From: Sediminibacterium sp. UBA657
GTDB taxonomy: Bacteria; Bacteroidota; Bacteroidia; Chitinophagales; Chitinophagaceae
Assembly (NCBI GenBank): GCA_002299885.1
Contig: DBOB01000031.1
Coordinates: 110,619-135,972, forward strand
Length of the DNA: 25,354 nt
Reading direction: 5' to 3'
Shown here: piece after piece, positions 18,056 to 24,139 of the stretch
How the letters are laid out: the number at the start of each line of letters is the position of its first letter
Numbering within the stretch: the stretch's first letter is position 1
Notes under the pieces: model-generated
Told to the model about the DNA's origin: nothing
Seen by the model: only the letters and a program-made list of their open reading frames with translations
Databases searched by the model: none
Program-made: the position numbers and the translations under genes

Positions 18056-19039
18056 TTATTTTGTGTAAAATTTTTGAATTGGTTTGAATGGTCCGTATTT
18101 ATGCTGACTTTCAGAAAAAGAATCAGCATAAGGTCCAAAAGGAAAGTCAAGTGGTTTTTTTTCAAATTTTGGCCAGTCTTTGGACTGATCCTTATGTGGT
18201 CTTGATTGGCTATTAACATAAGCTGCAATATCCCAAGATTCCTCGTCTGTTAAAGTAGGGTTTTTGTGAGAAGTCAATAAGTTAGGCATATTGTTTTTTA
18301 CATATCCTGCGAAATTGCTAAGCCTATATAATCCCGCGCCATCATTATAACTATTTGGTCCCCATAATGGAGGATAAGCATATTCTACTTCATCTAGTGT
18401 TAACAGTCCTTCTCCATTTGCGCCATGACAAGTTTGACATTGAGCTATATAAACTATTTGTCCTTTTTGAGGATCTGCTGCACGATCTAAATAGGGTAAT
18501 TTTTCAATACCAGATCCAATTGGCTGCTCATTTTTTTGAACGTCTTTACCTAGCCATTTGATATAAGCATAAATAGCTTTAAACTCCCTACTATTACTAT
18601 CTACAGCTTTTCCATTCAAGCTTCTTTCCATACAGTCTGCCACACGTTTATATATGGTTTCTATTTGTCCACTTCTGTCTCTAAATTTTGGATAAGTTGA
18701 AAAAACAGCTGCAAAATTATTGCCCCAAGCTTTTGCTCCAGCTTGTAAATGACAATTTTGACAATTCATGCCATTTGTAATTTGTGCTACCGATCCTTTA
18801 GGACCCAAATACCTGGATGTGTGTGCAATTAACTCCTGTCCATAAATAATTAGTTCACGCTCTTCTCCTAAAGTAGTATGTTCTATATAGATACTCGGTC
18901 CAACCCATGTACTATCTGTTGAAGTAATATTTCCATCCATCTTGAAATAATCACCAGCTATAAAACCTATTAAAAAATAGATCAGAATAATTGATGCGAT
19001 GCCAATTATAACTATGTATTGTTTCTTCATGACAGACAT
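18056..19039 (-). CDS. tsdA: TsdA-like dihaem cytochrome c, thiosulfate dehydrogenase
   Basis: A 327-residue dihaem c-type cytochrome with a single N-terminal membrane anchor (about residues 7-28). Haem sites are C93-xx-C96-H97 and C201-xx-C204-H205. The pattern around them follows TsdA, which joins two thiosulfates to tetrathionate or does the reverse: NCQNCHLQAGAKAWGNNF, then DCMERSLNG, where C136 matches the catalytic Cys ligand of haem 1, then YPPLWGPNSYNDGAG and KNNMP with M251 as likely distal ligand of haem 2. The residue before M251 is Asn, while Allochromatium TsdA has a Lys-Met pair, so ligand switching may differ. Starts at 19039 and 19030 are both possible. It lies between the TauE and YedE genes. 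Electrons would go to the respiratory chain (inference). Confidence 0.85.
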   Translation of the reverse strand: MSVMKKQYIVIIGIASIILIYFLIGFIAGDYFKMDGNITSTDSTWVGPSIYIEHTTLGEERELIIYGQELIAHTSRYLGPKGSVAQITNGMNCQNCHLQAGAKAWGNNFAAVFSTYPKFRDRSGQIETIYKRVADCMERSLNGKAVDSNSREFKAIYAYIKWLGKDVQKNEQPIGSGIEKLPYLDRAADPQKGQIVYIAQCQTCHGANGEGLLTLDEVEYAYPPLWGPNSYNDGAGLYRLSNFAGYVKNNMPNLLTSHKNPTLTDEESWDIAAYVNSQSRPHKDQSKDWPKFEKKPLDFPFGPYADSFSESQHKYGPFKPIQKFYTK

Positions 19040-19063
19040 TCTTAAATCAGAGATTCAATAAAA

Positions 19064-19876
19064 TTAATGTGAACTTACAATTGGAAAAAATAATTGTTGG
19101 GCGATGATGTATAAGCCCATCACTAATACAAACCAACCAAAACCGGTTTTTAGTTTATTTCCGTCTATACGCTTACTTAATTTGTCGCCTATAAAAATAC
19201 CTGCAATGGCAAGTGCAGTAACACTTAACAATAAAGTCCAATCCATTGTTCTATTGCCTAGATCACCTGTAAATCCAATTAAAGATTTAGCTGCAATGAT
19301 TAATAATGAAGTGCCCACTGCTTGCTTCATTGGAAGTTTACTTAACATCACTAGTGCGGGTATAATTAAAAATCCACCACCTGCACCTACTAATCCTGTT
19401 AAAATACCTACTAATGCGCCTTCTAATAAAATCATCGGGTAATTAAATTTTTGTTCCCCTTCTGATTCTGTTTCTTTGCTCGACTTAGAGCGAATCATTG
19501 AAAAAGAGGCCGCTACCATCAGTACAGCAAATAACATCATCATCAATAATGATTTTGTTATCATAAGACCACCAATTGAACCAATTTCATTAGGTATTGC
19601 AGGTACTAAAAATTTTCTTGTGGCAAATACGGCTACGATGGAAGGTATACCAAAGATGACCGCTGTTTTTAGATTTACAAATCCTTGCTTGTATTTAGGC
19701 CAAGCACCAACAAGGCTACTTGCACCAACTATAAATAAAGAATAAGCAGTTGCTTGAACTGGATCTACATGAAAAAGATATACTAAAACCGGAACAGTTA
19801 ATATACTGCCTCCGCCACCAATTAAACCAAGAGAAATGCCAATTAAAATCGAAGCCAAATAGCCTATAATTTCCAT
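19064..19876 (-). CDS. TauE/SafE family sulfur-anion exporter
   Basis: A 270-residue membrane protein with about eight hydrophobic segments in two related halves, each with the family glycine-rich signature: LIGGGGSILTVPVLVYL near residue 18 and GLVGAGGGFLIIPALVML near 160. The family exports sulfite, sulfoacetate or other organosulfur anions. It is the first gene of the leftward sulfur operon, with 24 bases to the TsdA-like gene. A CRP-type palindrome and a CAATTTTG box lie just upstream. In this setting sulfite or thiosulfate is a reasonable cargo, but direction and substrate are inferred from context only. Confidence 0.88.
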   Translation of the reverse strand: MEIIGYLASILIGISLGLIGGGGSILTVPVLVYLFHVDPVQATAYSLFIVGASSLVGAWPKYKQGFVNLKTAVIFGIPSIVAVFATRKFLVPAIPNEIGSIGGLMITKSLLMMMLFAVLMVAASFSMIRSKSSKETESEGEQKFNYPMILLEGALVGILTGLVGAGGGFLIIPALVMLSKLPMKQAVGTSLLIIAAKSLIGFTGDLGNRTMDWTLLLSVTALAIAGIFIGDKLSKRIDGNKLKTGFGWFVLVMGLYIIAQQLFFPIVSSH

Positions 19877-19892
19877 GATGTATTATTTGACA

Positions 19893-19900
19893 CAAAATTG
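19893..19900 (-). promoter_or_regulatory. Candidate -7 promoter box of the leftward sulfur operon
   Basis: Read on the minus strand this is CAATTTTG, one mismatch from the Bacteroidota TAnnTTTG box. Its upstream edge is 29.5 bases from the centre of the palindrome at 19922-19937, which would put the palindrome near -41. The transcript would start about 10 bases before the TauE start codon. Confidence 0.5.
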
Positions 19901-19921
19901 CTAATATAAAAATAAAAGGTA

Positions 19922-19937
19922 GGTGATAAATGTCACC
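19922..19937. promoter_or_regulatory. Crp/Fnr-type operator upstream of the TauE-TsdA-YedE-YeeE operon
   Basis: GGTGA-TAAATG-TCACC is a perfect inverted repeat in the CRP layout (5 bases, N6, 5 bases). Flanks extend the symmetry to 19918-19941 with a single mismatch. It sits between the leftward sulfur operon and the rightward DsrE-like gene, and its spacing to the -7-like box equals that of the second site at 20510-20529. The likely binder is the Crp/Fnr protein encoded at 16272-16904, whose recognition helix carries the CRP reading residues. Confidence 0.78.
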
Positions 19938-19969
19938 CACCCAATTATTTTATCAAAAAAATGACATGG

Positions 19970-19994
19970 ATTCAATAAATCTAATCTATTGAAT
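19970..19994. repeat. Inverted repeat before the DsrE-like gene
   Basis: ATTCAATA and TATTGAAT are perfect 8-base arms with a 9-base spacer, 70 bases before the DsrE-like start codon. It could be a second operator or a leader hairpin. The arms are AT-rich, so chance is not excluded. Confidence 0.35.
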
Positions 19995-20063
19995 AAGGGA
20001 CTAGAACTATGTTATAAATGTTGTATTTTGGGTCGAAATTATCTTTATCATTATTCATTTACT

Positions 20064-20492
20064 ATGAAATATCTACATCTAATTGTATTGGGTCTTATTA
20101 TCTGCTCAAGTACAGTGGTCAAGGCCCAAGATAAAAAAGTAAAGCTGCATCAGGTAGTGATGCAATTGAATTCTGCAGATACTGCAGTATGGAGCGGTAT
20201 GCTAGGTAATATTCGTAATTTTCAAAAAGTATGGCCAGGAAATGTTGCAATAGAAGTAGTTGTTCATGGTAAGGCTTTGAATTTTTTAGTCGCATCAAAG
20301 TCGCATTTAGTTTCTGAAATAGAGGCTATGACAAAGCTAGGGGTCGTTTTTAATGCTTGTGAAAACACGATGAATAAATATGGCATTCGAAAAGATATGC
20401 TCATCCCAACTGTTAGCTCTGTTCCGTCTGGTGTGGCAGAATTGGTTATTAAACAAGAAGAAGGATGGAGTTATCTAAAGACAGGATATTAA
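20064..20492 (+). CDS. Exported DsrE/DsrF-like sulfur-relay family protein
   Basis: A 142-residue protein with a Sec signal peptide (MKYLHLIVLG to VKAQ) and a DsrE-like alpha/beta fold. Family markers are the strand-helix segment VAIEVVVHGKALNFLV and FNACENTM with C99, the position of the sulfur-carrying Cys in DsrE-type proteins. The frame is open 25 codons upstream, but only the ATG at 20064 gives a signal peptide. Export is notable, since the classical DsrE sulfur-relay proteins are cytoplasmic. It lies divergent from the TauE gene and upstream of the CstB-like gene. It may carry or sense persulfide sulfur in the periplasm; this is inferred from fold and neighbours. Confidence 0.8.
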   Translation: MKYLHLIVLGLIICSSTVVKAQDKKVKLHQVVMQLNSADTAVWSGMLGNIRNFQKVWPGNVAIEVVVHGKALNFLVASKSHLVSEIEAMTKLGVVFNACENTMNKYGIRKDMLIPTVSSVPSGVAELVIKQEEGWSYLKTGY

Positions 20493-20509
20493 AATTTCGA
20501 TGATTTATA

Positions 20510-20529
20510 TTTGTGATATATGTCACAAA
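20510..20529. promoter_or_regulatory. Crp/Fnr-type operator upstream of the CstB-like gene
   Basis: TTTGTGATATATGTCACAAA contains TGTGA-N6-TCACA, the textbook CRP half-sites, with symmetry extending two bases on each side. It is 29.5 bases from its centre to the CAACTTTG box at 20549, as at the first site. Candidate regulator is the Crp/Fnr protein at 16272-16904. A further GCATTA-A-TAATGC repeat lies at 20535-20547 between the operator and the box. Confidence 0.82.
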
Positions 20530-20548
20530 AAATTGCATTAATAATGCG

Positions 20549-20556
20549 CAACTTTG
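20549..20556 (+). promoter_or_regulatory. Candidate -7 promoter box of the CstB-like gene
   Basis: CAACTTTG, one mismatch from TAnnTTTG and differing by one base from the box of the leftward operon. Transcription would begin near 20562, giving a leader of about 60 bases. The C in place of the first T in both boxes would suit weak promoters needing an activator. Confidence 0.5.
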
Positions 20557-20625
20557 TTTTCTGAAACACCGTAAATAGGTTTTCAGTAAATAATTTGAAC
20601 ACATTATCAATAAAAAAATAGCATT

Positions 20626-22017
20626 ATGTTTTTTCAACACGTTTACGACAAAAGTTTAGCACAAGCTAGTTATTTCATTGGCTGTCAAAAAGCAGGCGTT
20701 GCTGCAGTAATCGATCCCAAGCGCGATATCGACACTTACATAGAAATTGCAAAGCAAAATAATATGCAAATCACGCATATTTTTGAAACACATATTCATG
20801 CCGATTTTTTAGCTGGTTCTCGTGAGTTGGCTGCTGTGACTGGTGCTAAAATGTATTTATCAGATGAAGGTGGTCCAGGTTGGGAATATGAATTTGCACA
20901 TGAGGGTTTGAAACATAATTCAGAAGTGATGGTAGGCAATTTGAAAATTCAAGTATTACATACACCAGGACATACGCCAGAAAGTATCAGCTTTTTATTA
21001 ACCGACACCCCTGCAAGTAAAGAGCCGGTGATGTTATTTACAGGCGACTTTGTATTTGTTGGTGATATTGGACGTCCAGATTTATTGGAAAAAGCTGCTG
21101 GATTAGTTGGCACACAAGATAAAGGAGCAGAACAAATGTATAATTCAATTCATTTATTTTCCGACCTACCAGATTTTATACAAGTATGGCCTGGACATGG
21201 CGCTGGATCTGCTTGTGGCAAAGCTTTGGGCGCAGTGCCAAGCACCACAGTAGGATATGAGAAAAAAAGAAACTGGGCATTTCAATATGGTGCAGATAAA
21301 GCAGGATTCGTTCAATTTTTATTGACAGATCAACCTGAACCACCTAAGTATTTTGCAAAGATGAAGGAATTGAATAAAACCAATCGACCTTTATTAACTG
21401 AAGTGCCAAAGATTAAAGAATTATTGAATGCGGATTTAAAATTGGCCATGGATAAGGGCATTAAAGTGATTGATACAAGAAATAAATTAGAGTTTCAAAA
21501 TGGATTCATTCCTGGTAGCATCAATATTCAAGGCAATAATGCATTTGCCACTTGGATGGGTTGGTTTATTTCTTATGAAGAACAATTTATTTTAGTTGCA
21601 GAGCCAAATCAAATGGATGACTTGACAAGAAAATTAATGCGTATTGGTTTAGATAATATTTTCGGATTTGTAGATGCTTCAAAATTGAACCAAGTGTATA
21701 CTGGAACTTTAGCACAATCTAATATGGTTACGATTGATACAGTAAAAGCAAATAAGGATGCTGAAATAATAGATATTAGAGGTGTTGCAGAATTCAATAG
21801 TGGACACATTGCAGGCGCAAAAAATGTATTTGTTGGAACTTTATTGCAAAACTTAGATAAAGTACCAAAAGACAAGCCCGTAATTATGCATTGTCAAGGT
21901 GGAGATAGGGCTGCAATTGGCTATTCATTGCTGGTTAAAGAGGGTTACACTAATATCATGAACTATAGCGGTGGTATCAATGAATGGGTAAAAGAACAGC
22001 AGCCAATAGTGAGCTAG
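20626..22017 (+). CDS. CstB-like persulfide dioxygenase-rhodanese fusion
   Basis: A 463-residue cytosolic fusion. The metallo-beta-lactamase part (1-250) has ETHIHADF (H56, H58, D60), GHTPES (H116) and TGDF (D141); H56, H116 and D141 match the iron ligands of ETHE1-type persulfide dioxygenases, and the HADF in place of HADH is typical of the CstB/BlsA branch. Two rhodanese modules follow: one at about 265-350 without an active Cys, and one at about 365-460 with C423 in HCQGGDRA. C20, C197 (GAGSACGK) and C423 correspond in place to the three functional cysteines of Staphylococcus aureus CstB, which turns persulfide plus sulfite into thiosulfate. A perfect CRP-type operator lies upstream. Product thiosulfate would feed the TsdA-like enzyme nearby (inference). 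Confidence 0.9.
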   Translation: MFFQHVYDKSLAQASYFIGCQKAGVAAVIDPKRDIDTYIEIAKQNNMQITHIFETHIHADFLAGSRELAAVTGAKMYLSDEGGPGWEYEFAHEGLKHNSEVMVGNLKIQVLHTPGHTPESISFLLTDTPASKEPVMLFTGDFVFVGDIGRPDLLEKAAGLVGTQDKGAEQMYNSIHLFSDLPDFIQVWPGHGAGSACGKALGAVPSTTVGYEKKRNWAFQYGADKAGFVQFLLTDQPEPPKYFAKMKELNKTNRPLLTEVPKIKELLNADLKLAMDKGIKVIDTRNKLEFQNGFIPGSINIQGNNAFATWMGWFISYEEQFILVAEPNQMDDLTRKLMRIGLDNIFGFVDASKLNQVYTGTLAQSNMVTIDTVKANKDAEIIDIRGVAEFNSGHIAGAKNVFVGTLLQNLDKVPKDKPVIMHCQGGDRAAIGYSLLVKEGYTNIMNYSGGINEWVKEQQPIVS

Positions 22018-22069
22018 TTGCTGATTAAAACAAGCTTCAACAATTCACTAACGAATTTGTTATCAAGGT

Positions 22070-22216
22070 ATGAAAGGCGTTAAAAAAGAGCATTTACCAG
22101 AAAAAATATGCAAAGCCTGTGGCCGTCCATTTAGTTGGCGAAAAAAATGGGAAAGGTGTTGGGATGAAGTGCAATACTGTAGTGAAGGGTGTAAGAAGCA
22201 GAAGCCTAAAAAATGA
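22070..22216 (+). CDS. DUF2256 small zinc-ribbon-like protein
   Basis: A 48-residue protein (MKGVKKEHLP to KKQKPKK) matching the DUF2256 pattern: C14-xx-C17, then GRPFSWRKKWERCWDEV, then C37-xxx-C41, with an extra C30. Four cysteines probably hold zinc. An AAGG sequence ends 2 bases before the ATG and is one of the better ribosome sites here. Function is unknown. In many bacteria this family sits beside photolyase/cryptochrome genes and TIGR03643, as it does here. It may be read with the CstB-like gene 52 bases upstream or from its own promoter. Confidence 0.88.
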   Translation: MKGVKKEHLPEKICKACGRPFSWRKKWERCWDEVQYCSEGCKKQKPKK

Positions 22217-22227
22217 TTTTAATTTAT

Positions 22228-22256
22228 AGATAGCGCGATGAATCATCGCGCTATCT
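22228..22256. terminator. Bidirectional rho-independent terminator
   Basis: A 13-bp perfect stem AGATAGCGCGATG with CATCGCGCTATCT and a 3-base loop is followed by T bases on the plus strand. It separates the DUF2256 gene from the convergent TIGR03643 gene, whose stop codon lies inside the right arm. Confidence 0.9.
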
Positions 22257-22571
22257 TTTTGATATTTTATTCCCACTTGTTTTTTGACGACTGCATTTGA
22301 ATCTGATGACATCCGTATTTCTTAATACCGCATGCTTGGTTTTTCTGGAAGCCATACGTTTGCGCCACATTCTAAAACTAGAAGGCTTAGAATTAGCACG
22401 CATAAATTCAATCACTTCTTTTTCACTCAATCCAAATTGAAATTGAATCGCTTCAAATGGCGTACGGTCTTCCCAAGCCATTTCAATAATACGGTCTCTA
22501 TCTTTTTCCACCCATTCAGATCTTAAAATAGGTTCTGCTGGCCTAGGATTGATCAAAGTTGCTTTTCCCAT
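22251..22571 (-). CDS. TIGR03643 (DUF2805) family protein
   Basis: A 106-residue soluble basic protein. Residues 20-80 carry the family core DRIIEMAWEDRTPFEAI, FGLSEKEVIEFMR, SSFRMWRKRM and RKTKH, which reads like a small helix-turn-helix-like unit. The last 25 residues are a lysine/arginine-rich tail that makes it longer than the usual 70-80 residues. It begins 12 bases after the stop of the photolyase-like gene on the same strand, so the two are probably co-transcribed. The function is not established. Its regular company with photolyases and DUF2256 suggests a DNA-related or light-related accessory role (inference). Confidence 0.88.
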   Translation of the reverse strand: MGKATLINPRPAEPILRSEWVEKDRDRIIEMAWEDRTPFEAIQFQFGLSEKEVIEFMRANSKPSSFRMWRKRMASRKTKHAVLRNTDVIRFKCSRQKTSGNKISKR

Positions 22572-22583
22572 TGTAGTATTCTT

Positions 22584-24080
22584 TTACTTTAATGCTTTTA
22601 AAAATTGTTCTGCGTTTTTCAAATGATTTGCTCTTTTTTCTTCTGGCATTTTATCCCAGGTGCTTAGAAGCATTGCCCATCTCGGATTTTTTGAAAAAAC
22701 AACGCGTTGTTTGGATAAAAAGCGCCAAAATAAACCATCCCAAATGACTTGCCATTCTCCTTTAGGGAAGTCGCCCATCTTCATTAAATAGTTGGATCCA
22801 CAGATATAGGGCTTGGTGGTGATCATGCCTCCATCTGCAAACTGAGACATACCATACACATTAGGTACCATTACCCAGTCATATGCGTCGATATACATTT
22901 CCATAAACCATTGGTATACGGCATCTGGCTCTATTTCACAGAGTAACATAAAATTACCTAAGACCATCAGCCTTTCTATATGATGATTATAACCGGACTC
23001 TAATAATTTTTTTATACTGATATCTATTGGATCAATTCCTGTTGTGCCATTGTAAAAAGATTGAGGCATTTTTTTAGTAAAGCCCCAGAAATTTTTTGTT
23101 CTTTGTTGACTACCAATTTTACGATAGGTTAATTGTACAAACTCTCTCCATCCAATGATTTGTCTCACAATACCTTCGATACTATTGATAGGCGCTTTTG
23201 CTTTTTGATAAGCATGTAATAATGCTTGTAAAAATTCAGCAGGTTGGATTAGCCCCACATTGATCAAAGGGCTTAGTACACTGTGAAATAATGTTTTTTC
23301 TGCTACCACCATAGCATCTTCATATATGCCAAAATGCTCAAGCTTTTCTGCAATGAAAGCATTCATTGCTTTTTTAGCATCGGCATGAGTCACTGGATAA
23401 TATAAGCCTTTATTTACAGCAGTAAAGGGTGCATCAGATTTTCCAGGGTTGTTTTTAAAATTCTTTTTTACATAGACAGTCGCTTCTTCTATATAATGAT
23501 TAGACTCAAAAAAATGAATGCTAGGTATCGCTGTATTCTTTGGAATTTTTTTTCTGTTCTCTACATCAAAGCTCCATTGTCCTCCAACTGGGCTTCCATC
23601 TTTTTCAATTAAAATTTTTCTTAGTTTTCGCTGCTCTGTATAAAAACTTGTTTGAAAATAGGTTTTCTTATTGCCAAGAAGCTCTATGCTTGCAGGCGTA
23701 TTATTTAAAAAATTAGGACTTGGTAAGTAGGTTAATTCAATTCCACAAAGTGAAGATGCTTTTTTTAATTGTTTATCTAGTAAGTAATCACAAGGATCAT
23801 ATAATTTAATTTTTTTAACACCTTTTGATTTAAGCATAGTTACCAATTCAACAATCTTTGAATTTTGTTCTCTGGCTTCTATATAATGACAATCCTGTCC
23901 TTTTTGAGCAAGTTGTGCTGCATAATATTTCATAGATGCCCTATGAAATAAAATTTTTTGTTGATGAAATTGATATTGTAAAAAAAACAGATCAGATTCA
24001 ATGAGGTAAATAGCACCACCATCAGGCCTTAATTCAGACTGATCAAAAAGTTGATGTGGAAATACGAGCTGTACCTGCAT
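22584..24080 (-). CDS. PhrB/FeS-BCP-type photolyase or cryptochrome lacking cluster cysteines
   Basis: A 498-residue flavoprotein of the prokaryotic (6-4) photolyase group (PhrB/CryB). The N-terminal Rossmann domain (1-130) starts VQLVFPHQLF and holds LYDPCDYLLD. The FAD domain has EGIVRQIIGWREFV (302-315), GYNHHIERLMVLGNF (363-377, the paired His of PhrB), WFMEMYIDAYDWV and NVYGMSQFADGG. The family normally ligates a 4Fe-4S cluster with four Cys. Here the first is replaced by proline (P351 in TGIDPID), and the CxxC and third Cys segment after SQFADGG is missing, the chain reading KMGDFPKGEWQVIWDGLFW. Length is close to PhrB (507). It is probably co-transcribed with TIGR03643 and divergent from the next photolyase-like gene. 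Repair or signalling are both possible. Confidence 0.88.
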   Translation of the reverse strand: MQVQLVFPHQLFDQSELRPDGGAIYLIESDLFFLQYQFHQQKILFHRASMKYYAAQLAQKGQDCHYIEAREQNSKIVELVTMLKSKGVKKIKLYDPCDYLLDKQLKKASSLCGIELTYLPSPNFLNNTPASIELLGNKKTYFQTSFYTEQRKLRKILIEKDGSPVGGQWSFDVENRKKIPKNTAIPSIHFFESNHYIEEATVYVKKNFKNNPGKSDAPFTAVNKGLYYPVTHADAKKAMNAFIAEKLEHFGIYEDAMVVAEKTLFHSVLSPLINVGLIQPAEFLQALLHAYQKAKAPINSIEGIVRQIIGWREFVQLTYRKIGSQQRTKNFWGFTKKMPQSFYNGTTGIDPIDISIKKLLESGYNHHIERLMVLGNFMLLCEIEPDAVYQWFMEMYIDAYDWVMVPNVYGMSQFADGGMITTKPYICGSNYLMKMGDFPKGEWQVIWDGLFWRFLSKQRVVFSKNPRWAMLLSTWDKMPEEKRANHLKNAEQFLKALK

Positions 24081-24139
24081 TCATTTTAAACATTTTACAG
24101 CTAAAATTGTTCATTGAGTAGTACAATTAATGCCTATCA

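Noticed and set aside
18046..18228. Possible 61-residue N-terminal extension of the PmpA-like protein
   Set aside because: It overlaps the conserved 3' end of the TsdA-like gene and has no family-like sequence; MIEQIQ at 18045 is a better start.
21520..21620. First rhodanese module of the CstB-like protein as a possible damaged gene
   Set aside because: It lacks the active Cys, but a pseudo-rhodanese in the middle is normal for CstB-type proteins and the frame is intact.
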